The position numbers and the translations under genes are program-made. Below, piece after piece: positions 1-10,939 of a stretch of 64,000 nt of DNA. The notes below the pieces were generated by a model. The model was not told the origin of the DNA. It was given only the letters and a program-made list of their open reading frames with translations, and did not search any database. The DNA comes from Lineolata rhizophorae (taxonomy: Eukaryota; Ascomycota; Dothideomycetes; Lineolatales; Lineolataceae): NCBI GenBank assembly GCA_010093515.1, contig MU001676.1, positions 538,896 to 602,895 on the forward strand. Direction: 5' to 3'. Numbering within the stretch: the stretch's first letter is position 1; every line of letters starts with the position of its first letter.

Positions 1-664
1 AGCCAGGGGGTCAACGCAGCCAGGGGGTGGACCACGTTATATCAATCAAAAAAAATGACATGCTAAGAGGTGCCCCCCTGTTATTTTGAAATGAATAAGC
101 TCCCAGAATCTATCAAGATCCTCACCCGGTTGTCCATTCATTTGAGACTTAAACAGGCTCATACCTCATTAATCATCCACAGGAAAGTTGGTTTGCTTAT
201 GAAAGCGAGACACAAGTGAGCCCCGCAGTAGACAAGCGCACGTATTTCACGTCAGATTATATGTCGGAATGTACACAACAGCGATAATAGTTCAGATGAA
301 GACCAACGGTTCCTGCATCAAGCGTCCAACATTAGACTGGTCGTCGTTCTGTGCTGCTCGAAACAAATCACTGAGGGTGACACCTGCACTTATCGAGAAA
401 TGACTAGATCTCTACACCTCAATCCAGTGAGGGTCTGTCACCATGGTAATCGTGGTATTTCCGGCCCGTAGTAAACTAATCAAACTGCGGGCTGCACAAA
501 ACGGTTGTGCACTAGATACAGCTTGGTCGAGTTAACAATGTCAATTGTTGCTCTAGTACCAAAAATCAAACTTTGCGATCTCACTAGGTGTTCTAAGAAT
601 TTTGGTTGCGATTGTTGACTCTGTCAGTAAAGCCATGAAGAATTCAGGTCTATGCATCAACGAG
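1..664. other. Intergenic, downstream of GH125 gene
   Basis: No supported gene. The first 35 bases hold a short direct repeat (agccagggggt twice). The rest is non-repetitive with stops in all frames. It probably contains the 3' UTR of the minus-strand GH125 gene. Confidence 0.5.
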
Positions 665-2462
665 TTACTGAATATGAAATGCCGCTGCGCCCTCCCCAAA
701 TAGCAGATGTGGCTTCCGTTGAGCCAAGTCAAGGATAGTCTGAGCAAATACCGAGTTTGCCCATGCGAACCAACTCCCTATTTCAACTGTTAGTCCTGCA
801 TTCTAGGCGGTAAAGGATCGTAGTTCTGTACTTACTCGTATAACTCCGGATTAGGTTGACGTCAATGCTCTCATGCACCAACCCCAATAGGCTCGACTCC
901 TTCACGAGCCTCAACGCCTCAGTAATCTCGCCATCATCCTCCGAGGTCATCGCTTCAACCAGCAAGCTCATCGGCCACGCGTTCTGTAGTCCGATGTGCG
1001 GCCCGCCGATTCCTTGGAACGCGCTACCTTTGAGATAGTACGGGTTGCCTGCCTTCTCCAGGATCATGCGGCGCGTATTCAGGTACGTCTCGTCGGTCGC
1101 CGAAACGAAGCCCAGCAGCGGTAGCGCCAAGAGCGACGGCAGGTTAGCGTCGTCCATCATGATGGAGGAACCGTACCCGTCGACCTCGTATGCGAACACG
1201 GAGCCGTACACCTTGTGGTGCACGACGCCGTGCTCCCAGATGCCGGCCTCGATGCGCACGCCGCGCTCGTGTAGGTCCTCCGCTAGCTGGGTCTTGCCCG
1301 CCGTGCGCAGCAGCGTCGACGCGCGCTTCAGCTCGACAGCCATCATGGCGTTGCCCGGAATGAAGAAGCCGAGGATGGTGGCGTCGTCGCTGGGGCGGAA
1401 GGCGCTGCGGATCAGGCCCGTGCCACCGTTGAGCGGGTTGCCCACGCCGTTGAGGCTGAGTGTCTCGGTGCCGGTATTGGTTTGGCGCTGGAAGGTGTAG
1501 GCGTTCCTTTCAAACTGGCCCGTTTCTTGGTTGAAGGTCGGCTTCGCCTGAGCGTCGAGCGTGTCGAGAAGCGTGTCTAGGGCGAGGTACCACCGTGAAG
1601 TGAGGAAGTCTGTCGAGCCAGCGCTGACGTAGAACTGGTTTGAGAACGACAGGAATGCTGCCAGAGAATCTACTTCGTACTTGCATTCGAAAACGAAAGT
1701 GGGCTCGTAGGCTGGGTGAACGAAATCGTCTTGGCCGTTGGATGTGGGAGGAAGACCGCTTGGTGGAGGCGGCTGGAAGGCATTGCAATATGGAGATTCG
1801 ATTACGAATTCTGCCTGCGTGTTGATCGCGCCGAGTATGAGGTCTGCGATGGTTGGGTCTGACTTGGCCAGGGTCTGGTACTGAGCAAGCTGGTTCGTCG
1901 AGTCGCGCAACCATTCTGCATTGATGTCTCCCGTAACAATGAAGCTCTGGGCGCCCTCCCACGCACCCTCGTCGCGCTTTCCCCCCCACCACCATCCCCT
2001 CTTTTTTCTCATTTGGTTCGCAGTCGTGCCGTTGACGTGCCACCGCACCGTTGTATCTAGCGTGTTCGGGAACGCATTCTCGAATATGCGCGCAAGGTCC
2101 TTGTCCGTCATCCGCGACGTAATATCCTCAATGACCTGCTCGACGAGTGGCGACTGGAACGTTCGACATTCGGGGACGGGACGTTGGTAGGGTAGGCTGA
2201 GGGGACCGTCGCTGAGCGGGGGACTGGGAAACAAAGGTTTATTAGCTGTGCTGCTTGCTCCCAAGGATCGTGTGCGCGCGAGCTAACAACAAGATACATA
2301 CTGTGAAAACATAGAGTACTGCTTGTAGTCCGGACACGGGGCATTCTGCCTCGGAGAGTGCTTCTCTATGCCGCCGCTGGAGGCGGCCACACCATTACCG
2401 GTCAGGTACAAGCCTGCGGCGCATAGCAGCGCTAGCCATATCGGTCTCGATAAATGAGCCAT
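665..2462 (-). CDS. GH125 exo-alpha-1,6-mannosidase (Mug157-like)
   Basis: Three exons on the minus strand (2302-2462, 836-2223, 665-777) give 553 residues. The first ATG at 2462 opens a hydrophobic N-terminus (roughly residues 6-26), either a signal peptide or a type II anchor. The rest is one GH125 (former DUF1237) domain. The signature GDINAEWLRD lies at about residues 152-161, and the chain ends with SWFAWANSVFAQTIL, a family-typical C-terminus supplied only by the last exon. Known family members remove alpha-1,6-linked mannose from glycans, and in fungi they are usually secretory-pathway or cell-wall proteins. The introns (58 and 78 nt) have gtaagt/gtatgt donors, and skipping the last one would lose the conserved end. 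Family assignment is firm; substrate and location are inferred. Confidence 0.9.
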
Positions 2463-4517
2463 TCTCGCTACAATGCGATATGGATGTTGTAGAGCAAGGC
2501 AACTCCGTGCGCGCGCTGCACGGGCAATGACCGTAGTTGTCCGCCTTTTGAGAGCACCCCGATGAAGCGAGTCGTGTCAATAAACAGCAGGCCTCGGTAG
2601 CTCGCCTTTAGCTGGTGAGGTGGGTGCGCGAACGAATCCAATAAAGGCGGGGTAGGCCATGCGACGTTCGTTATACAGTCGCCGTGGGAGAAATGGGGTT
2701 AGCAATTAATTAGGAGTAGAGCGGCAATCCGAAGTGAGCATGCGCATGACGGACAGGCATGCGCGACGTTGCATGAGCGGGCCAGCTCTAAGGTGTTTCC
2801 GACCATGCAGCCAATCACGGTCGACAGGAATAGTGCCAAGAATGTTGAACACCGTGCCACCGTCACCTGCGGTGGGCGAGCTGTTCCATGAATTTCAAGG
2901 TGCGGGGAAGACGTTGCGTAATGGTCTTACTAAATGCGAGTGTGAAATAATTTTGGTATCTTTGTTTTTTCTCCGAAACAATTTTGGTAGCTTTGATTCT
3001 AGAAGAAGACTGCGCCGAGAACGGAATGAATCAAAGGCACTTAACAAATTCCAGCGGTCACTTCCAATCAGGTTATATCGATTGAATGAATCCAAGTCAA
3101 TATAAGGAAACCACAGGACTAGAACCCGGATCGTTTTGCCAAAATGCATATTAAAAAAAAAAAAGATAGAGGAAAAAGGGAGAATCCCCAAAAATTTATC
3201 CAAAAACAAGTGGTCTTGGAACCAAGGCCTAAAAGAACGAATGAGCGAAAACCATAGGAGGATAGATACACAAGGTGCTTCGTAAATATTGCTACACCTC
3301 TAGTCGTGCTCATGTTAAGCTCACCTTGTTTCGAGTACACGGCTGCCTTTCAAGTCTTGAACTTTGACTCGGAATTCCTTAGAAAACCCCCCGAGAACCA
3401 CGTCTAATGTGAATCTAAGATAAATCAAAGGAGTCCTGACGGCCTTTTACCGCCATATCTACTGCTTATATTTCCAGAATGTATCTACTAGAGCAGCAAC
3501 AGTGGTATATGTAGGAGGATACCAAACTATTCACTATTACTTTAATATCTGCAAAACAACACGGGGTTCAATAATCACGTCTGCAGCAACTAGGCCAGCT
3601 AGGTAAGTTCAGAAGCATCACGTTTCCGAACGCACGAAAACTTGGAGAAGCTCCACTTTATGTGAGAGCTTGTAGTACGCTAGTTACATTTTATTACCCG
3701 GCAGAACTGCCCTGGGGTATCCTTAGACAGTCCCTCACTGCTTAGGAAGGTATGACAATTACAAAACCAGCGGAGACGCTCCCTGAACTCCAAGCCAATC
3801 AATCGTGAACCATGGGTATCTTATGCAGAACCAAGCCAGTGAAAATGCATCAAAACACCACCGAATACCGGAATTGATACCAAGCCCATGAAACCCAAAC
3901 TCCAGTGCGTGCTATAGTCCGCTTCGTCGGACAGAAACCATACTTGCAGAACCAAGCTCTAGAGAAAAATCCAACAACGGTATGCAAGTATGCTTTATAC
4001 ACAAAAGAAGTATTACACGAACCCCGAGAAAAGTGGACAGTAAGGCAACAAGCAAAGAGACCATTACAATAAAACCTACGCAAGAAAGGTGCACAAGACA
4101 GAATTTGAAACAAGAAACAAAAGAACAATTAATGCAAGACCTATAACCCACAACCTTGTCTTGCCTAACTCCGTGTGACTTGATATGTAAGGTGTAGTCT
4201 CAAGTCGGTTGGACCCTAGCTCAAGCCTCCATCGCCTCCATGCCGTATGTCATGGTGAAGAGGGATCGACATTCGATCCGTGAAGCCACACATAGTGAAC
4301 TCTTTTGAGTTGAAGTAGGAGCACGTGTCGTTTTATTTGACACTAGCCAGGAAACCTCGAGAAAGGTTGAGTGAGTCGAAAGAATGTGGAGGATGGCCAT
4401 AGGTGATATTTTAGGGCCATGCGTCGCATCGAGAGTTATGATTTGTCAAGACATGTTGACATGTCCTAGTAATGAAGGAGGTTTCATTTCCGGGTAGTTG
4501 ATGGGTTAAATTAAACG
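2463..4517. other. A+T-rich gene-free stretch
   Basis: Two kilobases without a credible coding frame. Base composition drops below that of the flanking genes from about 2.9 kb. There are A/T runs (for example 3150-3166) and a short duplicated piece (gcagaaccaagc near 3825 and 3947). The short open frames show no domain and no splice logic. It could be a decayed repeat, but I cannot name a family. Confidence 0.4.
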
Positions 4518-5309
4518 TCAACAATCGTATTTGCTGTGTTTCCTGAGAAGAACCCGCCATGGAGGGAGATTTAGTTTTTTGCTGAATATTGTCGAGCCCG
4601 CATAATTAAGTGTTGTAATGGAAGACCGCTCGATTAAAGGAATTTCGAACGCTCCTGGTGATATGAGCTTGTAGAGGTTTACTGTTTTCTGTGAACATGC
4701 TGGAGCATGTTGGACGCATTTTGCCTCGCTTAGCAAGAGTGTATGGCAGTGGAAAGCCATTTTGAAGGAGCACGCCTTTGGGAGAATTCGGCATTTGAAA
4801 TAGCGGGAGGAACTTGTGTCTGGATTTTGTTTGACGGCAAGGGAGCTTTCAGCTGTGAGGAAGTTCTTGGACGCTTGTGTGAATGCGGCGATAGGAAGTG
4901 GCTTGATTGATGAGGTCGAAGTGGTATGAAGTTCTGTAGTGGATTTTATTTGATGGCAAGGAAGGTTTCGGCTGTGAGGAAATTGGTTGGAAAATTTCAG
5001 TGATGTAGGCATCAGGAAGTTGCGTGGTTGATGTGGTCGAAGCGGTACGAAGTTGTATAGTGTCGGCGTTATGAAGTGGCGTGGTTTATTTGGTCGAAGC
5101 GGCATGAAATCCGGCAAGTGAGATTTGAAGATTTTGGAAGAAGGACATTGTATAGAGGATTTCTTAGAGAGGTGTGAAAGGCTGGTTGCTTCGATTTTCG
5201 AGGGTCTGAATGGATTTGCAAAAGTGAGAAGAGGGAGGAAAATGGATGGAATTGTCTGGGCGAGGACAATTTCGACTTGTGACGGCTGAATATAAAGGGA
5301 ACTCTGCAT
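4518..5309 (-). CDS. Doubtful orphan ORF with internal repeats
   Basis: A 263-codon frame opens with ATG in an otherwise gene-poor A+T-rich stretch. I recognise no domain. The predicted chain is basic, Ser/Pro/Lys-rich, and lacks a signal peptide or membrane segment. It carries internal repeats: blocks of about 20 residues (MPLRPNKPRHFITP-like, then VPLRPHQPRNFLMP-like), and a longer unit of about 40 residues matching DNA repeats of about 60 and 120 bp. A frame kept open by tandem duplication of stop-free units can arise by chance, so this may be a non-coding repeat. Coding status is unproven. Confidence 0.2.
   Translation of the reverse strand: MQSSLYIQPSQVEIVLAQTIPSIFLPLLTFANPFRPSKIEATSLSHLSKKSSIQCPSSKIFKSHLPDFMPLRPNKPRHFITPTLYNFVPLRPHQPRNFLMPTSLKFSNQFPHSRNLPCHQIKSTTELHTTSTSSIKPLPIAAFTQASKNFLTAESSLAVKQNPDTSSSRYFKCRILPKACSFKMAFHCHTLLLSEAKCVQHAPACSQKTVNLYKLISPGAFEIPLIERSSITTLNYAGSTIFSKKLNLPPWRVLLRKHSKYDC
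4815..5110. repeat. Degenerate 120-bp and 60-bp tandem repeats
   Basis: The phrase ggattttgtttgacggcaag (near 4820) recurs as ggattttatttgatggcaag (near 4941), about 120 bp on. The phrase gaggtcgaagtggtatgaag (4912) recurs near 5034 (gtggtcgaagcggtacgaag) and near 5092 (ttggtcgaagcggcatgaaa), giving both 120- and 60-bp spacing. Copies differ at many sites, so the duplication is old. Confidence 0.6.
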
Positions 5310-6930
5310 CCATCTATGGAGGGCGGCTGTTAATGTTGTTCTAGCGGAAGTGATGGAGAGTTGATGGAAGAGTTTGAAATATCTTTTAGAGGTGTCGATA
5401 GGCGATTTGTTTCGAGGTGGGTGCGTGAACCGGGATGTTTCGATGTTCCAATTGTTAGGGCTGAGTTGAACAGTGCATTGAGCGACGCAGCATTTGAGAG
5501 TCGAGAAGGGAGCTGTTGTGTCTTTCCCCCTCTCCCTTCTTTTTTTTTTTTCTTTCCTCCCCGTCTTTTTCCTTCCGAATGTTTAGCCCGTATTATTTGT
5601 GCCGGGCGTCGAAAATGAGTCGATGAGTGGACAATGTCTTCCCCTTTCTCCTCCATCTTCCTTCTCTTTTCGTCTTTTCTTTCCTTTTCTTTACTTTTCC
5701 CGCTTTCCTCTTTTTTTTTTCTTTTGGTTTTTGGAGAGAGTGTGGTGTGTGCGGTGCTCGATTTGAACTCGATCGATTTCTGGTATTCGTGGGCTGTTGA
5801 CAAAGTCGATTCCGGGATTTATGCTGACTTTCTTTATTACAGTGCCGTGGAGATATTCCCAATCGAATTATCCGTTGGAAAGGTCGTTTCCTGATCTAAT
5901 CGGGGTTTGATAGAACCCTTTGATGGAGTTGTTTGCGTAAAGAGACGACATTTAGATGTAGGCGGCTTTTGGATGGTGCCAGCTAGAACCATCAGATCAG
6001 GAAAGACCGCTGGTTAATTCGCGTCCAATGTGGGGAGGTTTTGATATTTTAAGGCCGCGTGTGAGAGATGTGAGTTAAGCGCTCAATTTCGATTGCTGTG
6101 AAACGGCTGAAGATAGGTTGATGTCGCTTCTCAGGGACCTCGATCGGTTTTCCGAGAACACTAAGTTGGGGGTTTGGAGGATATTGAGGCTTTAAGTTTC
6201 GATGTAGCGTAGGGGGACGCTAGTTTTGTCATGTTCTCCGAGGCTGTTTGAATCGATGATCGGGGATTTGGCCTTCTAGAGTGGTAGGCGGTTGAGAAAG
6301 TCGGAGCCGCAACATTGTCGCTGAATTCATATGATCATCTCCGTCTGGATTTGCCGCTGCCATAGACATGCTTGGACTGTGACCAAGTCATCATTTTTTT
6401 TGATGAGCTCTTGGACAATTTCGCGACTATTGACTTCTCCAGAAAAGAGTGTTTTCGAATGCTTCCACGACGAAGGTGCAGACGACATTGCACAGCTTCG
6501 GAGAGAATTGCAGTCAGGTTCGTAAGACTGATGAGGCAGCGAGCGCATCGAGGCACCAGGTTAGCTTGGACACTGTTTTCGCGAGGCCGCAAGTGATGAG
6601 CTGTCGACGTTTTGAGGCTCCCTGCCGATTTTTCTGGCGGAAGCATTCGTTGCCAGGTGGTTCGTACGGATTTCGTTGCCGCCGAGGTGGATATAGATGG
6701 TTCTAACGTTGCCAGCTCGTCTGTAAACGGTGAGCAAGCGCTGCAGGTACCTGGCGGGGAAATCGATGGAACTGATAGAAGACCGCGGAACCGACCCAAG
6801 CCGCCCAGACCATGAGTGACTTGCCCAAACCCAGTACAAACACAGCAAGACGCGGTACTCCCACCCGCCATCTCGCCCACAAATCGACTCTGTGCTTGAC
6901 TGGCCAGAACCCTTGCCACTGATCCATCGC
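5310..6930. other. Intergenic with two polypyrimidine tracts
   Basis: No supported gene. Two strongly T/C-biased stretches lie at about 5518-5578 and 5636-5728, with T runs of 9-12. Between 6330 and 6900 several short frames overlap on both strands without domain or splice evidence. The G+C content rises from about 6.5 kb into the tandem array that follows. Confidence 0.4.
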
Positions 6931-7630
6931 GACTTGTCACGACCGGACCCTCGCAACGATCAAGTCGCCGGCTTGCCCCCCCGCCAGGGGCCCTCGTCGA
7001 CAATTGAAACGTCACTTGTCCAAATCGGACCCTCGCCGCTGCGACTTGCATTACCAAGCAAAGGACAAAAGGGTTTGCCCTCCCACCCACCCGCCCTTAC
7101 CTGTTGCTGGCTAGCCCTCGTCGCCGATGGGGTGCGACTTGTCACGGCAGGACCCTCGCCCCGACCAACACGCCCACTTGCCCGAAGGCCGTCGCGGACA
7201 GTTGGATCGGCACTTGCCCATGCCGGACCCTCGTCGCTGCAGCTTGCATCACCAGCACAGAAAAAAAGGGTTTGCCCTCCCACCCTCCCACCCTTACTGT
7301 GCTGGCTAGCCCTCGCCGCTATGGACGACTTGCCACGGCAGGACCCTCGCCCCGATCAAGATGCCCACTTGCCCGAAGGCCCTCGCAGACATTTGAGTCG
7401 GCACTTGCCCACGCCTAGCCCTCGCCGTCGCACCGAACACGACTTGTCGCGGCTGAACCCTCGCCCCGACCAACACGTCCACTTGCCCGAAGGCCCTCGC
7501 AGACACTTGAATCGGCACTTGTTCGGCACCGGACTCGTCGCGGCGACTTGCATCACTAGCGTAGGATCAAAGAGTTGGCCCACCCACCCTCCCACCCTTT
7601 GCCGCTGCTAGCTAGCCCTCGTCGCTGGTG
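6931..7630. repeat. G+C-rich long-period tandem array (4 units)
   Basis: Four head-to-tail units start at gacttg(t/c)c(a/g)c: 6931 (205 bp), 7136 (191 bp), 7327 (114 bp) and 7441 (about 190 bp). Shared parts in order are the gacttgtcacg lead, gaccctcgccccgaccaacacg, cccacttgcccgaaggcc, gcggcacttgcccatgcc, cttgcatcaccag, a tttgccctcccacccaccc run, and ctggctagccctcgtcgc. The third unit lacks the second half. The stop-free frame running through it encodes only Pro/Arg/His-rich repeat sequence, so I treat it as a minisatellite. It ends about 140 bp from the Ulp1-like gene's stop codon. Confidence 0.8.
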
Positions 7631-7771
7631 CCGTAAATGGAAAGAGAGGAGAGAGACGAAGGTTCTTCGTGGGTCCCATATTGAGAAATCATCGTCACGT
7701 CAAATGACAAGGTGCTCCCACCACCAAGCCACCGATCATTAACGTGTCCATCGGGTGTCCCGAACCTGAAG

Positions 7772-10700
7772 TTAAGCCCCGGTGAGGCGAGAACGGGACG
7801 GCAAGTCGAACGGACCCGTGTGGGACCCGTGGAGCAGCGTCGCAGCGATGACACGACGCCCCCTCGCCATGTCATCGGCCGTGAACGCGTCCGTAGGGTT
7901 AACCCCCAGGGCCGCCGCCAAGCCGTTGTAACAAACAAATACACCGCAGTCCACTCCATTAGCCTGGAGCGGGCTGCGGCCCGTCTCAACACTCCACTCC
8001 GAAGCGTTGTACTTCGCCCCGAGAGTCATCGCCAAGTATTCCTTGGCTGCGTTGATGATCCCGGAGCCGCCTCCGCCCATCGAGTCCAAGTACTCGATTG
8101 AACGGGCCTTCGGCCGAATCACAAGGAGGGTCCAATGATTCCCGGTACTGTTCACCGGGATCAAGACCACCTCGGCCTCCAGCAACCGCTCGCCATCGAG
8201 CTTGGCCCGGCGGGCCCAGCGAGAGACGGAAGCAACTCCCTTGGTCCGGATTTGGTTATACCAATTGGAGTTGACTGCCCATGCGGGCGGAGGAGGGTCC
8301 GAGACAGAACTCGTCGACTGGCGGCTCCTCGTCTCCTTAACGCGGGAGACGAGGGAACCGAGATACTCATTGACGACTTCGTCATTGAGCCAGCCGATTC
8401 CTTCAGACGCAGACTGGGGGAGGAGAGTCCCCAAATCCTTTCTCTTCAGCCCGTCAGGGCGATCGCTGCGAACAGCTTTCCACTGCGCCCTCCACCTAAG
8501 GACGTCTTGGAGGTGCCCCTCGGCAGCCTCCGACAGCGCAGGGAAGAAGAGAGATCGGTTCCTCTCCAGGCGGGAAGCGCGCGTCGCTTCCGCCGTGACC
8601 CGCTCCTCCTCCTCCTTCTCTCGCCGCTCCTTCTCTTTCTCCGCGGCCTGTTGCTCCGCCTCTTCTTCCAGCCGAGTAAGGTAACTCAGCGAGATGTCAT
8701 CGGCACTATCCCCCTCGATGCCGAATCCGGACAGCATGCCGTCTAAATCCTCACCCCGCCCTTGCGGGCGAGGCAATTCGTCCACCCGGTAAGGCAACGT
8801 GGGACTAGCGGCGAGGGGGATGTGAGACGTCTCACGGGCCGTATCGCTATGCGCTGCACCCGCGGATGAAGAGAGAACAGCACCGCCGTGGGCCGTATCG
8901 CTATGCGCTGCACCCACGAAAGGATCCTCCGCAGAGGGATCCTTAAAAAAGCTGTCTTGGCACGGACCCCAAGACGAGCAAAACTGGATCCCCGAAGGGT
9001 CCTCCAGAAGGCTGTCGCCGGTTGCCCCCGCTGCACCGGACGACGAGCCGCAGGCCGTTTCAGTCGCTGCACCTGCATCAAGCACCTCCGAAGAGGGCTT
9101 GTCACTGGCCGTTCGAAAACTCGCTGCACCAGTGTGTGCCTCCGAAGAGGGCTGTTCGTGGGCCGTTTCCGTCGCTGCGCCCAACAAACTTTCAGTCACC
9201 GAACCAGAGGCCGAAGCCTCGGCCGGGACACGAGAAGTGGTCGGAGTCGGGGAGGTCGGAGTCGGGGAGGTCGGAGTCGGGGAGTCGGAGGAGTCTGGAA
9301 CTTTGAATTTTGGGCTGAACTTAGGAGTTGACTCCTGTTCAGGAGTTCCGAGACCCGAGAGAGGCGAAGACACTTCATGTCCAGACGCCATCCCATCGAA
9401 GGCGACCGCGGTCTGCCCTTTTTGCGTGGGCGTGGAGTCATCCTCCGATGCATCCGACAAGAAAGAGAGGTCCTGGTCGACGGTAGGAGAGATTGGAGGG
9501 TAAGTCGGAATTTGGGGCTGCAAGGTCGACGATATGGGAGTCGTTAAAGGTTCATAGGAGCCTGTCTGCTGGGGCGGGGTGGTTGGTTGGTTTGGAGACA
9601 TATCAGCAGCTTGGTGCTGATGGGTAAAGGTCTCTGGGTATCGAGGAGGTGTGACCGGGCCGCTCGACAAAGCTGCAGAAGCGGCTTGATGTTCGTAGGT
9701 TTGTGCCTCCTCAAGGTCGCTGGAGGGTTCGTACGAATCCGAAGACGGCAAGTTGGCCTCCTCAGTGGGTGCGGCGTGCTTGAAGAAGTACTTGGTCCGT
9801 GCAGCCGGCATACCCGTCGAGGGGCTGTTCTCCCAATGGACCTCCCTACTCTCCTGACTCCTTGCCAATTTCCTAATGTCCTTGCTCAGTTCCTGGCTGG
9901 TGGGAAAGTCCGAAAGACTCCAATCCAAATCCAGTTCCCTAGCCATTTGAACGGAAACTGCACTCGCTTTATCCTGTCTCGGAAGTTTCTCCCACATAGC
10001 GTGTGGCTTGGTTCCTTTCTTTCCTTGGGCCGAAGAGGATGCAATGTTGTGGCCATTATGATCGAGGGGGTTGTCGATATCCATGGCATCATCCGTGACT
10101 GAAGCAGGAGCAGCGATCGGACTGGAATTGAAAAAGAGATCGCTGTCCTCTTCGGGCCTAACCGCAATGGCGTTCATGTACATGTTCTGCTCGGCCTTCA
10201 AAATGTTCTGCTTTAGAGTCTTGGCGAAGCGTGGGGAGTCGGTGATGAAATCCTCGATCTCCATCTGAACAAGCGCCGCCTTGTCTTTCTCTTTGGCACG
10301 GCGTTCAATTCCGTCACGAAGCCTTTTCCTCTGCCAACGGGTCATGATGTTCCTAGGCTTGCGACTATTGGCGTCTGGGCTCTCTTCTTCGACAAGAAGA
10401 GCACGCCTCTTGTTAGGAGAGTCGGCAATAGGTTCTAGGTATTTGCGGGCCAGATCCTTGTCGTGAAGAAGGCCCATAGCGGCACAGTCCCAAAGAAATT
10501 TCGTGTTTGGAGACATCGGAGGATCGGCCAGACTTGAATCCTCCGCCGGGCTGGTAGGAGCAGGCACCAGTGAGTGCACCGGGGCAGCAGCAGCGGGAGC
10601 CACTGGAGGGCTGACCGGCGCGGCCACCATGAAAAGGCGTCGCGGACCGCGCAAGTAGTTGCCGACGACATCAACAAAGGCCTGGGCCCAGGCGGAGATA

Positions 10701-10939
10701 CGATCAAAGAATCCCATCTCGGGAACTTGAGGCGCGGGAGGTGGGACCTGGAGGGTGCCGTGGACGTGCAATGGTGCAACGTCCATTTGAATGTGAGGCA
10801 GCCGCTCCTGAGGGGCATCTGCACGGCCTTCGAGGAAATCATCATGATTGCGACGAGCCGGGACGACAGGCTGTCGGCCAGCGTTGGGGTTGGTGGGAGT
10901 ACGAGGAGGCGAGCGGCGGGCGCGAAGCTGACGATCCAT
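7772..10939 (-). CDS. Ulp1/SENP-like (C48) cysteine protease, intronless
   Basis: The ATG at 10939 is the first in frame (the open frame extends further up without one) and gives 1055 residues without an intron. The first 750 or so residues are disordered, rich in Ser/Pro/Thr/Ala. They include a triple SPTPT repeat and two AAHSDTA blocks encoded by a 26-bp direct repeat (8836 and 8890). A Glu/Lys/Arg coiled coil follows, then a C-terminal Ulp1 catalytic domain over about the last 220 residues. All catalytic residues are visible: His in GNHWTLLVI, Asp in YLDSMG, Gln in SPLQANGVDCG and Cys in DCGVF. Ulp1 proteases process SUMO and cut isopeptide bonds. The lack of introns, the disordered tail and the flanking repeats fit a lineage-expanded or element-borne C48 family rather than the housekeeping ULP1. 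No transposase is seen next to it. Confidence 0.8.
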   Translation of the reverse strand: MDRQLRARRSPPRTPTNPNAGRQPVVPARRNHDDFLEGRADAPQERLPHIQMDVAPLHVHGTLQVPPPAPQVPEMGFFDRISAWAQAFVDVVGNYLRGPRRLFMVAAPVSPPVAPAAAAPVHSLVPAPTSPAEDSSLADPPMSPNTKFLWDCAAMGLLHDKDLARKYLEPIADSPNKRRALLVEEESPDANSRKPRNIMTRWQRKRLRDGIERRAKEKDKAALVQMEIEDFITDSPRFAKTLKQNILKAEQNMYMNAIAVRPEEDSDLFFNSSPIAAPASVTDDAMDIDNPLDHNGHNIASSSAQGKKGTKPHAMWEKLPRQDKASAVSVQMARELDLDWSLSDFPTSQELSKDIRKLARSQESREVHWENSPSTGMPAARTKYFFKHAAPTEEANLPSSDSYEPSSDLEEAQTYEHQAASAALSSGPVTPPRYPETFTHQHQAADMSPNQPTTPPQQTGSYEPLTTPISSTLQPQIPTYPPISPTVDQDLSFLSDASEDDSTPTQKGQTAVAFDGMASGHEVSSPLSGLGTPEQESTPKFSPKFKVPDSSDSPTPTSPTPTSPTPTTSRVPAEASASGSVTESLLGAATETAHEQPSSEAHTGAASFRTASDKPSSEVLDAGAATETACGSSSGAAGATGDSLLEDPSGIQFCSSWGPCQDSFFKDPSAEDPFVGAAHSDTAHGGAVLSSSAGAAHSDTARETSHIPLAASPTLPYRVDELPRPQGRGEDLDGMLSGFGIEGDSADDISLSYLTRLEEEAEQQAAEKEKERREKEEEERVTAEATRASRLERNRSLFFPALSEAAEGHLQDVLRWRAQWKAVRSDRPDGLKRKDLGTLLPQSASEGIGWLNDEVVNEYLGSLVSRVKETRSRQSTSSVSDPPPPAWAVNSNWYNQIRTKGVASVSRWARRAKLDGERLLEAEVVLIPVNSTGNHWTLLVIRPKARSIEYLDSMGGGGSGIINAAKEYLAMTLGAKYNASEWSVETGRSPLQANGVDCGVFVCYNGLAAALGVNPTDAFTADDMARGRRVIAATLLHGSHTGPFDLPSRSRLTGA

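Noticed and set aside
6892-7611. 239-codon Pro/Arg-rich ORF
   Set aside because: Runs through the tandem array and is explained by its stop-free G+C-rich units.
7765-7795. 5S rRNA-like decamer gaagttaagc
   Set aside because: Only a short match; the stretch is the end of the Ulp1-like ORF and the rest of 5S is absent.
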